Assembly: GCF_021018805.1 (NCBI RefSeq)
Contig: NC_086283.1
Span: forward strand, 9,499,162 to 9,563,161
DNA from: Prinia subflava
Taxonomy: Eukaryota; Chordata; Aves; Passeriformes; Cisticolidae
Direction of reading: 5' to 3'
DNA length: 64,000 nucleotides
Under the pieces are notes generated by a model, which was given only the letters and a program-made list of their open reading frames with translations, searched no databases and was not told the DNA's origin. The translations under genes and the position numbers were made by a program. Positions 11,601 through 26,345 of the stretch are shown here, one piece after another (the first letter of the stretch is position 1; each line of letters begins with the position of its first letter).

Positions 11601-14600
11601 TATATACCTCTCCAATAAGTCTCACCTAAAATATTTTGGTAGCCTAAGTGCTTGTAACAAGTCAAATAAAATAATACTAGAAAAGATACTACCAGCGCAC
11701 ACTGAGCGGAGCAAATGCAGGATTGTGTTCATAACACACACAGGGGTTTCACAACAGGTTGTTTTCCACATAGCCTTTGACAAAATTCTACAAAATTTAA
11801 ACTTAGAAGATCTATCACTCCTTGATAACATGCAAAGGTAAAAACCTAGATAATGAAGTTTATCTGTCAATGGAGAAATATCCCAAATTTATCACTACTT
11901 GTCCTATCAGAGAGCTGTAGAACAGAGAGCTTGTCAAGTATGTTCACCTGCCACATCAACACTGAGAGCTTTTAAAAGACTACAAGGACAAGTAACAATC
12001 ACAACACAATATTCAAAATATAAAACTAGCAAGAAGTGTTTGCCTTGCATTCATAGATCACTCACTACCTAATGTATACAGGCCAAAAGAATTATCTATA
12101 AACACTAGGAAATCCAGCCAAATGGATGTGTGGTCTCTGCAATGTTCTTTAATCAGTCCTTGACACAGATTATGGGGAAAGACCCAAAGTCTTTTGAATG
12201 GTTACATTCTAAATGTTACAGTTAATCTGTTGAATTATGACTAGAAGCTCTCCATTTCGTATTTTGGAACAAAGCTCATAGAAGAAATATAAAAAAGAAC
12301 AAAGCAGACAAATGACAAGTGGTGAACTCATATTATGCATATTCATACTTTTTTTTTCTATATTTTTACAACACATCCCTTGCTCTTACCTAGTATATGA
12401 GTAATTATCATCCAAGATCAGAAACAGAATGTAGGGGAGCAAAAGTCCAAGATCAAAAGCAAAATCTCTACTCCTCTGCAAACAAGACTCTGCTGTTATG
12501 AATGCATTTTTCTACAAACCAGTGATCTATTATTTTAACTTTTTCTCCTTTTCATATATTACCATTAAGAAAACAGTAGAGTGCCAGTATTTGGGATCCA
12601 CTGGGCTTGCTAGAGTTGCTTACAGTCAACTTCATATTTTTACTGTCAGCAGTTTGCCAGTTCAGCTGATTAAAAAAAACCCCAAAAAACAAAAAAACCA
12701 AACCAAAACAAAAAAAAAAAAAACAAACCAACCAACTAAAGACAGAATGGGAAACTGAAAAAATTAAATTAATGTAACCAAACCCTAACCTGTACATGGA
12801 ACTATGACATATTGAGAGCTCAGTGGTCACTGAACGTGAACTGGAGGTTTTATCATTTTCTGGTTGTCAGCTTATTGTTCTGTTTTCATGCATAAAAATC
12901 AGCGCCCACATGCATTCCAAATATATGGAAGAGAAAATGAAACTCAAGCCAGATATTTAATTCCCAATGGTATCTAAGTGAAATGTACCACCCTGAAATC
13001 TGACTCATGCCCTTCTGATTTGAAGAACATTACTTTCAGTATGTTAAAGCACACTAGTATAACTGATAAAAGGTTTGCCAGATGGAATAAAAATTTGCAA
13101 TCATCATATCATCATTTGGTGAAGCAGAAAGTAGTTTTGGGTTATTCTGAAAAAGAAAAGGTAACTCTAGCAAGCTTCATCCCTTGGCCAAATGCACATG
13201 TTGTTAAACATGCTTAAAATGTTGCTCTCTTACCCAATTTATCAATTGATGCTTTAACTCTTAAGTTTACTACTCTTTGACAGACTGCAGTTCAATGGGT
13301 TTTTTTCTTAATGTACAAGGTGAAGGCAATCTGAGTCTCTTTATTCAATTGCTTTATCGCACCAAGTAAACTCTGAACAGCAACTCCATCAGTGCCTTAA
13401 TCACCTCCATCCAGACATGAATGGGAACAGACAAGCACACAAGTGCCTTTTAGGTGCAGAGCTTCACTTGGAGTTCTTCACTGAAAAACCCTGTAATGAA
13501 GTTTTTTACCAAGTCATTACAGGGAAAATTATGGGGACCATCTGCCCAAACAACTCTGTACCTACGTCATCTGAGTATGGTCTTAGAGGAGTAGCACACT
13601 CCTCTGAGCATGGTAGCCTGTCCATATTTTGACACCACTGATTTTTTTCTTTTACATTACTGTGTATTTAGCAATAATGCTGTGCTTGGATGCATCACAC
13701 TCTCACTCTTTTGGCATTTGCTTAAAGTACTGGATGTATCAAAACTCCTTCCCAGTTGCTTTCTCCCACCCAAAAATTTTTGTTTTCTGATTTTGTTTAG
13801 TAAACATAAGCCCATTAGAGGCTAAGTTCCATGTATTTGTATTTATCCCTACTTTTCTTATAGTCTTCCCAATCACTTATAAGCAGGAGTGTGCAAGTGT
13901 GGACCATCTCTAAGTAAAAAAGGCTCCAAAGCCTCTTAGAGTACAGAAATTTCAGAAAAGTACAGAGATTTACTGTCAAGAAAATCAAAACAGGAGAAAA
14001 GTCCTTTTCTACTATATATTTGGCTGAACAGTTAGAATCTCAATGAAATGAGTAGAAAATAAACCATAACATTAACACATATTACTGCAAATCCCTCCTC
14101 ACGGACAAGAACTCTAGAGCCCTACATGCCGTCACAGACTAGAAACATTTTTCTGCTCTTGAATCCATGAGTCCACACAGGGTGATTTCTTCAGTTCAGT
14201 GCTGCCTCCTGTCTTTCCCTACAATTCTGCTATATATGATTGCATTTTTTCTTTCAGTCAAGTTACTATGCAAATAATGTTCTGTAAAGCTGCTCTCTAT
14301 ATACAAAATTATATTAATAAAAATTATTTACAGCATCCCAATATAGCATTGCTTGTAATCTATTCAAGTATTTTCATGGTTATCTGATTAAAGAGTTTAG
14401 GTTTTATTCTTTTAACATTTAAAAAATAGCCAGTGCATGTCTCATAGAGACAGTAAATAATCAGTTGAGGCTATTTTATTCGTTTGGTTAGCTGTGAGAG
14501 AGATAATGTACAGATTTTTCTCACTGTTCTGCCTATAAACTACAGATAAGAAGTCTATCACCAAAAAGAACATGCTTTAGCCCTTCCACTGAGATGTTTG

Positions 14601-17600
14601 ACAAAGACATCAAGTAACTGAACTGGTGACAGTATTCTGCAAAAGTAATACAAAGTACAAAAGCTAAATTAAATTCTAGCTGCCACCTTTCTGCTGATCT
14701 CTGCTGACCTGAATAGCTAATCTAGACAGATGGCACTGCAGGTAGAAAACCATTTAGCTTCATACCACAAGCACAAATTTTCTATATAAATCTACCTAAC
14801 ATGAAGTAAACCACAGAGGAATTTACTCTTTGTACAGCAGCACTCCTTTTCCTTCAAGTTTAATTAGGCAAGGAAATTAAATACTGTGCAATGCAGACAA
14901 TTACTCCCCTACAGTAGTGTAAAAGGATGGCTTTTAACCAAAGGAGTTGGTTAGCATCTCAAGAAGCAGAAACAGCTCCCACATTTGTTGGACTACAACC
15001 TCCTGGTGCTGTACATGTTATTCTAGTATCATTTGTCCACCCCCATCTCTGCTCATGTCAACACCAATGATGAGTGCCCAGCACTGTGCTGTACTGCTTA
15101 GCTAGAACAGAGATTTGAGCTGCTGCTGTCCATCATCTCTCCCTCTCCACCTACAAACTCAAAAGTGAAAGAAAGAAACTCCCTGCCAGCATCTATTCTC
15201 AGACTTCAGAAGAATGAAATCTGAAAATATCCAAAGCAGCTATGGTGCTTCTTTCTGCCCCACCTTTTGTATCTTCTGTATCTTCTAACTTCAGGGGATT
15301 TTGTTTCTGCCACAGAAGAGCTGGGAGTTACTCAGTCCTCTATGGGACTCAGGAGGTGAGAAAGGAAATAAATAAACTATTTCATAAAACCCTGTGTGAC
15401 AGACGCACTTGAAAGCTTAACCAAGCCAGCAACTTTTTGGTAAAGGCCTGAGCTGCAGCCAGGCCAAGAACTCCTATAGTTTCTATCTGTTCTCTGAAAA
15501 CATATACAGGAGCAGAGTGACACTGTAACCATCAATACACAGGAGCTTGGAACACTGACCATGCATGTAACACAGGAATAACAGGTGACTTTTCAGAAGA
15601 AGAATCATTTATCGAGGAGCACAGGAAGTTGTGGGTTACAAGGAATCTCATGCACACCTTTCCCACTGCATGTACTCCGACTGCAAGGCAATGGGTTTAT
15701 CCCAAATGAGCCTTCCTTGAGCTCTCCCTGCTGGGCAGCCATGGCTGCATGGTGATGATCTCCTTTTGAACTGGGACACTTCTTGAGTTTGGTCCTAGAG
15801 ACAGAGACCTATGGAAGATTAATGGTAAGTGACCAGTATCACACGTTAACTTGTAGTGTAGTAACTTTCATTTGTGCCTTGGTAGTTTTGAATCATTATT
15901 CAAATGATTGTGCTGTGCAGTGAAAGTGAACCTTGCTATTGAGCTGCACTCCTACAACATCATACTAAAACCACTTTTGTTAATACTGTGATGCTTTCCG
16001 CATTTTAAATCACTCCTATGCAACACATCCTTCTACCTGCAGGCCTTATGAGAAGCATTGTTCTAGCACAGTTATTTCTGTCAGTCACAACTGAGATTGG
16101 AGGAAGTACATTGCATTAATCCTTGGGGTCACACCAGCTCCAGAGCTGAAAGGTTTGCACAGCAGCATTACTACAAGATGAATAAACAATGCAGGGTATT
16201 TATTTTATGAACTCTGTCTCTTCTGAACTTCAAATATGAACTCAGGTTGTACAGACTTACCAAAAAAATTCTCTCCACAACATAACCTTTAATTTACTGC
16301 CTTACATGAGCATTGCCTGGGATTTATATCCACTGAGTGAGGGGGTGAGGTCTCTGCCTTCACATTCGGGGTACATTGCATATGTTTCCTGGAAAATCAC
16401 ATCATCTGTAAACTGGAAGATTGCCTACACAGTTCTCAAGATCCTCAATGCATCATCCAAACTGAGTAGCCCACAAGTCTGGTGTGCAAGAGCACACAAA
16501 TACAAATCTCTGCCTTAGTGTTTCCACCAAGATTCAGGAGAACCATGTTGTAGCCTAGTGGATGCACGGCTTTGAACGACAGAGTATCTGATTCCAAACA
16601 CTGGAGAATATTTAACTTCTCATCCCTATAAACCTGAGCCTAATGCCACCAATGCAAGCTCTTTTCAGAGACTCTAGCCTTATCTTCTGGTATCCTTGTA
16701 GCAAGAGGAAGTAAAGTGGAGTACAACTTGTCTCTCCAGCTCTGTGCATGGCTATTTACAGTACTGTAACCAATACAGAGCAAACATGACACAAGCCCAC
16801 CCACTCAGCCATATATACAGAATATTTGTGATAAAACCCTAGATATATCTGTATAAGTAGATCCAGTTTAATGAGATGAGACACAGATAAAGAGCATAAG
16901 ATTCTAGCTGCACCCTAATGCTCTGTCATATATACATTAGTATTATGAAAGTTTTCTTTTCATATTGCAACTTCTGCAGAGGTTAGAGGAAACCACTTCA
17001 TTATTCAGATAACTTCTGACTCAGGTCAGGAACTTCCTCATCTCCAAATAAGAAATAACTCCCGCTAATGTTGAAAGATTCTGCAAAATCCTTTTACTAC
17101 TGAAAATTGAAGAAATGTGCTCTTCTTTACTAAAACAAGAAAAGGAAGGATGCAGAAAATGGCAATCTTTTAGCCTGATGGAATGAAAAGAACTGTATTA
17201 CTGGCATTAGTTCCACAATTAGAATCGAATTAATCAATGCTTGAGTCACAAAAATAGACAATTCTTTTCAATAAGTGATAACAAAATAAGAATGAAAATA
17301 ATTACAAATTATTTGAACAAAGCTCTGTAAAATCTTCACTAAGGCTAAAAGGTAAAATGACAACACTTTAATATTAATTTTCCCCTCATTTCCTATTATT
17401 TAAAAAATATAGGGATAGGGGAAGAAAAACCAACAGATGACAGATGTCTTCTGCCACCTATCAAATCAGATTAAATCTATGCTCTAAAATGTATTTCAGC
17501 TATGAATACTGAGCTGCTGTCATACACATCTCTCAAACAAACATGCTTGAGACAGTCTGACAAAACTGCTTCCCACACACATAAGCCATCTGAACATATT

Positions 17601-20600
17601 TGGACCAGTTCAGACTGTGCTGCTAGAACTGAGATCACCAGTGTTGTAAAATCTGGAAACACCTGCTTAGAAAACATCATCATGTCCTGTGAAATCAGAT
17701 TCCTCCTCAGCAATTTTTTGACAGTGAGCATCAAATATGTTTAGCTGAAGCTATCTTCAAAATCACAGCTAATACAGCATTTTAAGAATGTATAAGCACA
17801 CAGAGAATCTCAAATAAGGAACTAGGCCCGAATCAGTAAGAGTATTTTTAAAAATGCCAAGTAAATTAAAAATTAGAGCACCCTCATGTTCTCTGAGAAC
17901 TCTTCTATTCCTTACAAGGTCACCATCATCTTTGCATTGGCTTCATTGAAGCCCTGCAGTGTTTTGCTCACAGCTTAAGACAAATAAATAAATAGGAAAA
18001 AACCCCAATGAACTAATATGCAACTCCTGGGAGTGAAGGTGCTCAACTAGCAATTATTAAAGAATCCAGAGAAAGGCATTTTGTTAAATATTGTTATTCA
18101 GCAGAGAGAGATAACAGGGCATTATAGAGAAAACACTCCTTACCAGCCTGTTTGCCTTGGTTGTAATCTCTTATATGGGTGTAAATGAGAGTCACTACTA
18201 AAATCTGCCATGAAAGTGCCATAACAAATAATGCTGGTGATTCCATAACGGGATATTTCACTCTCTGAAAGCCTTCCTCTGCTTGCCTCTAGTAGTACCT
18301 ATTTCTGATGTTTCAGCATCATTTTCTGCAACACTCACAGAGAAGAAAATTTTAAAGTGGAGAAAAACACAAAACACTTCATAAAAATTTACAGTATTTT
18401 TTTTTCTTCCTAAATACTGTTTTTTTTGTTTTCAGACATATATCTGTAGCAGGTTTGTATGTCTAACATTTCAGCTCCCTTAAAAAAGTATCTTATAAAG
18501 AGGAAGTTCTCTACGAATACATAGGCCTTTCTGGAAAAGCAAAACCTAATTCTTTGTAACTGAGAAATTGGTGAAATTTGCTAATGGTAGACTTCCTGCA
18601 CACAATAGGCTAAAGACAGACTAACTTCAGGAGTAAGGGAAATGAAATTAAAAGTAATATCCAAGGGATTAATTTGATGAATAATGAAGAGTAAGGATAA
18701 TACATTATCACCATCGCTAATGTCAGAGCACATTACCAATGATTGGACATAATATGGTGCTATATTAGTTAAAATTATTGTGGGTTCACAACTAAAACCC
18801 AGTAATTCTTACCATTAGGCTAAAACCCAATAATTTACATTTAAATTCACACCTGTCTAGCTTCTCTTTCTTTCAGCCTCCTCAATTCTGAACCATTAAC
18901 TGATGTAGCTATTTCCCCGAGCAATTGAATCAGTGACAACTAGTATGCATTCTTCTTATCATAAGATTCTGCAGAACCTCCTGTGTGATTTAGTTCCATT
19001 TCTAGTGCCAAGAGTGTTAATAGTCTCACAAGAAGAATATGACTCATCTCTGTTCGTGAAATGAGTAACCCAGAAAAGAGTGGGGAATTCCAACCCCCAA
19101 ATATGAATTAGCAAACATCAGATTAACAAATTCAGATAGGCACTGGTCTTACTGGATTAAAAACACACATACTAGCATGCAAAAATGGAGCCAGAAGGAA
19201 CGTTCTGCACAAGCCCCAGCAGTTCCGATACTAACAAATTCCATGATATCACTCTGAAATCCTCAGTAAACGAGTTTTAGTCTAAGTTTCCAAAGTGCTG
19301 CAGTATAAAAATCACAAATCTGTTTATGTAATTTATCGGCATCAAAAGAGGGTGGTAAAAATTCTGCCGGCCTATGTGCAGGTTGTCTTAAATTTCTGTC
19401 AGTGTTTGAATGCTGGCCTTTTCTTGTGATCCTGGACAAGAACGATCTTCTGAGCGTATGCTATAAACATAAGAGAACCTGGTCTGGACAGCTGTGCCCA
19501 AATGTATAGCAAACCATTCCTCCCCTCACAATGAAGCAGGAAAATGACAGGGAGACTCCTCCCTCCATTGCTCCATTGGTAGGAGACATGGCAGATCCAC
19601 AATATCAGAAATTAAAATCATAAGCTTCCTTGAAGTCAAAACTCCATCTTTATCCTGCAGTTTCACCAGAGAGAGAGGGGCTCCTGCACCAGTTACAAAT
19701 CCTGAGCTCCTAGCACACGAATCCCTGCCAAACTTAATTTGTCTGTTTGGTATGAAATATATAACTGATACAGTAACAGTTACTGAAACAGCTGTGACTG
19801 AATCATCGGCTACAGTAAACACCATTTAGAAAGCCCCAATCAGAACATCTTGATAATGCTGCAAGATTTGGGAACTGCAAACACAGAAATAGACTTGCAT
19901 AATCTACTGCTCTCTGGATCGTTCAAAATCATCCTAAGAAGGAAGAGAGGTGGGGCAAATAAAAAAAGTGGCAGGGAAAGCAACTCCTTTCCTTTGCCTT
20001 ACTTTTTACCTTATAGACAACTAGTTTGTAGTATGGAGATTGGAAAGTGATAACCTCTCCTCAAGCTCCTCATATGCAGTCTGACCTCTCAAAAACCCTG
20101 CCTTCTCGCTGCATACTTGACAACACACTAGCCACTTCTCCAGTTCTGTGAAGAACAGCCTACAATTTCTTATGAAAACAAGAGACAAGGTAACATGTGC
20201 AATTCAGTTTTGGACGTGACTCAGAAGCCAAAAAAAGCGCAAACCCTTCTTTACTTACTACATTTTATCAGTTACGGCAGTACAAAGACCAAGGAGGAGC
20301 CCTGTCATGCTGTTTCCACCAGATGCAAAATAGTTTCCAGGACTAATTTTGTTCAGAAGTACTTCCTTCTGATATTTTCTATATAGATTGCCACTGTTTT
20401 TCATCACCTAGATCTAGCTATTCTTTGCTTTTAGATAGAGACATAGCAAATTACAGAGTGTATAATGAATCATCTAATTGTAAGCGAAGAGATAACAGCT
20501 CAGTTGTCACTGAAGTTACTCAGTTCCCATAATAAAGTTGCAAATTTTGTGACTTAATTAATCTAAAAAATGTTTTCAAATTATCATTGTAATACAGAGT

Positions 20601-23600
20601 GGAATTCATAGAATGAGAATTCTATAGGTCCTTAAACCACTTACATGTCCACAGACTCTGGCAAGGAAAAGGACAAAGAGAAATTGCACCAGACAAAACA
20701 CACCAAAACAAACGCAAAAGTCTATCTAGACTTCTTAAGTTTCAAAATAAATTTTAATTCTGCAAACACAGTTGTTGCTTCCTCAGTTCTCCACACTTAG
20801 AAGTTTCAAACTTTTCATTTATTTAAGCCCGCCTGCACAAGTATCCTTTTTGAATATATTTAATCTGCAAACAGAGTCTTACGTAAGTAATTTTAGCTAC
20901 ATTCATCTCTAGCTGTCCATCACCAATCTACTACTAGATTTACAGCAGGATTAAGATTTGGAAGCAGCTAAAACATACTTATTGCCAAATAATATCTTCT
21001 TGTTTGCCAGCTTTTAACACTTCAAATTTAGCTATGGTGCATAAAATTAATTTTCTGTGCTGTCATGTAAGTGCTCAAGTGTTTTTTAAAGGACATGCGC
21101 AGGGTACACATTGACACACAGGAACACCTTGCACTGCCAACTACAGCATGCCAGGGGTAATTTCTTGAGGATATTACGTTTATTTAGCTAAGTGAGGATA
21201 TGAAGAAACAGAAGTTTAATCATAAGGTCTATATGTAGAACAGCTGCTGCTTGCTGTTTAGAGAATAACATATTTCACTCAAGATCAGTACGATCAAAAA
21301 AGTGTGTCTGCACCAAGAAACAAGAATTTCTGTTAAGAAGGCTACTTTCCCCATGAACTCACAAGAAAGAAAGACTTGAATTTCAATTCTGAGTTTAACA
21401 GTCATATCTCCTTTGCTATGAAGCTAGTTAACCTTTCCAGCAATTTTCTGGAAAAACACATTGATTTACTTGGAGAATGTGTTTAGTTGAAAAATTTTTG
21501 ACAACACCCACACAAGCATACAACACCAGAATAAAATGCTCTTATCCCTCTTTGTCCATCATTAACTGCAGAACTCCTCCTTTTTTTTCCTCTCTCTCCT
21601 TTTCTAAGCTAGCTACATTGTTTTTCCAGAGCATTGTCTGCTTTCCTCTCCACAGCCAGAAAAACATGGCATGTGTCATACAAACAGATTCCTTCTCTTC
21701 AGAAATAATGTTCTAACTTGCATTACCATGCAATTAGGTAACTGCCTAGCTCAAGTGCCCTGTGTTCAAAAAACTATCAGGTCTCTGTGACCTGAACATC
21801 AAATCCCCAGCTGCCTTGATATTCCTTGAAGTGTGGCAAACAGACAGAAATATAGCTGTTCTTGGAGCAGATCACTGTGGCTTGCTATCACAGAAAATGT
21901 CAGGTGAAGCTATGCTCCAGCCTCTGCCCCAGCCATTTTTTCTTTTCTTCTTTTTGTATCCTGAGAAGCAATACAAGCAGTATCAGACAGGGTAACCCAT
22001 CATTTCAAAAGGGCAGATTTGATGCTTTTTTTCCCAGACCTAGAAGCTATTTCAGGGGTACTTTCCAAGGGTATTATCATTTAGATGTATTGTGAACCCC
22101 ACTGAAGACATTAAGTGGAGCTACAAAGGGGAAGAGAGAAGTCAGGACCCATATCTCAAACTAAATGAGACTCTTCTGATGGGAAGGTGCAACACATTTC
22201 TCTGTGTGGAATAAGAACATGTAAGGCTGAACAACAGCCCTGTCATGTTCCAGTTCCACCAGTCAGCTTTTATAAGTCAGAGAAAACTAACAGTAGATGA
22301 AAATAGCTTTACACCTTCTTAAGATATCCATGTCATACATAATCAATACAACAGCACAATCACCATCATTATACAAACACCATCATTTTATTAGTGTATA
22401 TAATTTATGTAGAAATAACAAAAAACTCATATACATAAAAAATCTATGCATACGTAAGTTCCAGATTTCTACTCCCTTTATTTTTCTCAAATCCTAGAAA
22501 ACATCCTCTCATTAATTTTGTGTAGAAAATAAAATCTAACAGCCCCAAAGGTGATCACTCATTTCTTAATAAGTGTTGCACTACCTTGATCAAGAGAAAA
22601 ATTAACATAATTTTGACTGAGGCAAGACGTGACAAAGAAGAAATGACAGTGAAAGCATCTGAAGTACCGCAAACTTATTGTGAGCTTGCAACTATGGAAC
22701 AGAGTCATAGCAAAATGCAGTAGTTGCAAATAAATTGATAAACTGAATAGATATTTAAAATAGTCAAGACAATGGTTTACAATGAAAATAGAAACCAGGT
22801 CTAACAAAAAAATTACTCGGTTACTTTGATAACTTTGTATTCAGCTGCAGGTTTGATTATCTACCAAGTCTCCTGGGACAGAATAATCTACTTGCTCAGC
22901 CCAAAGAACATAAGCTCACAGGCAAACAGTCACTTGCCAAAATTATAAAGAACCAGGTAGATGCTCACAAATCTCTCACTATTCCATTAACAGATAAAGT
23001 ATCAGAAATATTGGTGTGGGGAAGACAAAACAAACAAAATTATGAATTACCAATCTAAATTTTACATACATAACTTCTGTGAAATAGAATTGGTTCATAG
23101 CATAGAAATGAGATTCGATTTCTGCAATCCCCCCTCTCCTGTGGGTCCTGGCACAGCCCACGGATTAGTGTCACATGTACATTTGCCTTCTGCTCAGCAC
23201 TATCCTATCCTTTGCAAATAATCTTAGGACTCTGACCAAATCATTCCTTTGTTTTCATTTTTTTTTTTTTTACTTACTCCAGCCCTTTTCATATAAAAGG
23301 GTTAGGGAAATAAGTTTTTTCTGAAGAAGTTCTGAAGGACTTTCTTGAAGGAGATCTCCTCCATTCCAATGTTCGAGTGGCATCCATTGTACCTGTGATG
23401 GTTTAGAGGTCTAATACTCCATCTGCTGAGTAGTCTCAAAGAGTGAATAAGTCTACCAGAGTGCAAAGCACAGTGCAAGACTAGGCTGAAACAGAGGCTG
23501 ATTTAATGATGCCTGACACATCAACAATCTTTTTATCAGCTTCCAGTGCATGAAGTTAAAGTAATTGTAAAAGGACAGAAGAAGGGGACTGACAAAAAAA

Positions 23601-25899
23601 AAAAAGTGTCTTCAAGAGTTCCTCCAAGGAAAAATTTAACTTTTTCACATATTTGGGTTCTCAATGAAATATCATGCTACACAGAATTATATGTATTAAA
23701 GGCTTCTCCCAGAGCATAAAGACTTTTTTTCCTGGACAATATTTAGGTCTCTTCCATCTCAAACTAACCAACCTCACTCAGCCATAACATCTAATCATCA
23801 CGTACAGACTGAAAAGGGGAAAAAGGATCCACCATCACAAAAGAGACAGAATTTTATGTTCCTGCAAATGCTATTCGAAAGTTGCACAACACTTTTATTT
23901 AGTGTTGTTGTTGTTTTGTTTTGTTTTTTGTAGAATAAAGTTCTTATGGATGATGTTAAAATAAATACTATCCTAGTGTTAATGGGGAAAACATACAATG
24001 AAACTGCATCTCACTCCAAATCTGCAGCATATCAAAAAATATGATTATAATGAGAAATAGATTTAAAAGCCCAAAGAGAATATGACTTTTTATTGAGGCA
24101 GGTACCTTAGATCCTCATGGCTCTGCCCTGTTTCAGAGATTAGCTGAGATGGGAATAACAGAGAGGCAGATCCAGACTCAGAGGCTTGCAAATACACAGG
24201 AAGGCACTGCTTTGACATTCACTCTGTCAGTAGCTGCAGACAGCATAATTGTGGAATAACACATGTTAAGTTTGTGACTCAAATAATTTTTTCTACCCTT
24301 CTTCTCTACCCAGACATAATATATGATCTTAATGGGTGAGGGGCAACAATTTTGCTGGGGTTTCTGAACTTAGATTTCCAGTCATTTCTGCAGACAATTA
24401 AAGGTGACAGGAACAGAGGGCATCTAATCTGTCTAATTTGTATATTTACCAAATAAACTTCTAACTTTAGTCTTGAAAAAAATTAGCATATTCTGAGCGT
24501 GCAATGCTTAAAAGAGACAGGATAATAATTTATTATACAGTTCAGCAATTAATCTCTGATGCACAGGATGACAAACACTAGCAGATTTTTGTAATTTGAC
24601 ATAATTTTAGCTGTAATGTATAACATCACATTTTAATGTATAAAGTTTAATATATCTGAGCTCTAGAAAAGATCAGCATGTACTTTTACATATAAGCTAC
24701 ACTGATACGTGAATATTATATCCAAAGGAATACCCAAAGGAAGGATAGAATGAAGAACATCTTTAGAATTACTAAGAGTTTTACTAAAAACAGAATTGCA
24801 AATGTTATGAGCCGAAGACTAGAATAACTTTGTTAAATCACACTATTGACACAGATTTAGATATACGGATATTCATATATATTTCCTCTCAATGCTGAGA
24901 TCAAAAATTGAAGACATCAATAACCATGGAAATATTTACTCTCAAACTCACTCAGGGACCATTCTAAACCACATTTCTATGCTCTATACTGTCATGTTAT
25001 GAGCTTGGTGTCGTACCAATAGAGTCAATACTGATAAGACCCTTACAGCAATCTGTATACCAATCTAACACAAAACTTACCCCAATCAGAGAAATCTGTG
25101 GATTAATCTACAGTTACTATCTAAACAAATAAGAAGTATTCAATTAACATTTCAGTGTTAACTGAATTGTAATGAACACAATGCAGTTCAAATGTACTGT
25201 ACATGCAAACTTGCTTCTTTGTTGTTTTATTTACTAAAAACCTACTAGGAAATGTAATCTTTCTCTCTGCATTACACGGATGTATTTAATATGCACAAAA
25301 GAAAAAGAAGTTAAAAATGAAATGGCTAGTCTTTAATTAATAATCTAGACAAAATTATATGAACAGTTCTCACCAATTATGACAGATTTCAAAATTCTGA
25401 AATTATGTGTTCTGGATTTTCCAGAAGAAGGGTTTTTTTCTTGTTCTGTATGTGCATGATAACTCAGCCTTGCACCTGGGTCTGTCTTGTTTAACTGTTA
25501 TGAAAAGAAGAAAGAATTATATAAAATTCACTAGCTTTTACAGTTAAAACTTCACTGATTTTGTTGTCAGTAATGACAGGTGTCCCTAGGACACAGTGGC
25601 CAGAATTGACCGCAGATCTATATATCTGTACTAGATTTTGTCACCTTTAAACCTCTTTTCCTTGCAACATAAGACCTTGAATAATTTGGAAAGCACCTTG
25701 CAGTCACATAAATTCTCCATGGAAACTTCTGTTCAGTCCTTTGGCCTATTTATGTAAGACAGTACAGGTTATCAAATGGCAGCATTTTTAAAAAATACAT
25801 CTAATCAAAAAGGATCTTTGAAATTTTGATTGAGTGATCCAGTTAGGAGTCAAACTTACTCTATTACTTCCATGGTGGCACAGATCCTCTTTTCTGTTT
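5667..25899. other. Long intron-like stretch, mostly featureless
   Basis: About 20 kb of AT-rich, CpG-poor DNA. I looked for the C-terminal BANK1 exons (poly-proline, acidic and YxxL-type stretches) on the minus strand and recognised none. Short open frames are frequent but lack paired splice sites or family resemblance. Small low-complexity tracts occur, for example poly-A near 9731, A-rich at 12671 and poly-T near 23261. Confidence 0.5.
12671..12738. repeat. A-rich low-complexity tract
   Basis: Runs of A broken by C and CC (AAAAAC, AACCAAACC), ending in CAAACCAACCAAC. It may be the decayed tail of a retroelement, but no element body is recognisable beside it. Confidence 0.8.
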
Positions 25900-26345
25900 T
25901 TCTCAGTAGCCCAAGGGGGGCTTGCTAGTGTCTTCCCTATGGCGGGAGTCATCTCCACCTACTTTTATTTTTCGGCTTCTTAGAAAGTTGTATTTATTAA
26001 CAGCAGATGAACTTATTTGGAATTCAAAAGGCCACAGGTGGCCAACTGCAGGTCCTAAGCAGTTCTCTAGTATTTCAAGGATGGCCCCCAGATCATGTCC
26101 CAAGGCTATACAGGAGCAGCAAAATAGTCTGAAGTCTCAAGGGCAAGTAAAATGACACCAACATGGTTCTGAAGGCTGGCATCATCACAGAGTACTAAGA
26201 TCCAGTTATGTGCCTCATATTCACAGTGAGGGGTGTGGGGAGCCTTCAACAACTGACCAAGAACAGCTCCCAAATCTCTGACGTGTGAAGATGAAGATTC
26301 TGGCATGTGGCTTGTGGGTTTGAGGAGGTCTGCCCATGTCTGCTA
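25900..26345 (-). mobile_element. Possible old retroelement or LTR remnant
   Basis: This segment differs from its flanks: higher GC, two consecutive minus-strand open stretches (26306-26106 and 26103-25903), and two AATAAA-type signals on the minus strand near 25965-26005. It looks like a decayed LTR or internal retroviral piece in minus orientation. I could not match it to a family, and no terminal repeats were found. Confidence 0.25.

Noticed and set aside
14266..14275. Octamer-type ATGCAAAT sites, here and near 4737, 33389, 48344 and 55619, as B-cell regulatory elements
   Set aside because: An 8-mer of this composition is expected several times by chance in 64 kb of AT-rich DNA and the sites do not cluster.
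23397..23560. GTGATGGTTTAGAGG and following sequence as a possible LTR start
   Set aside because: No matching end, primer site or target duplication was found.
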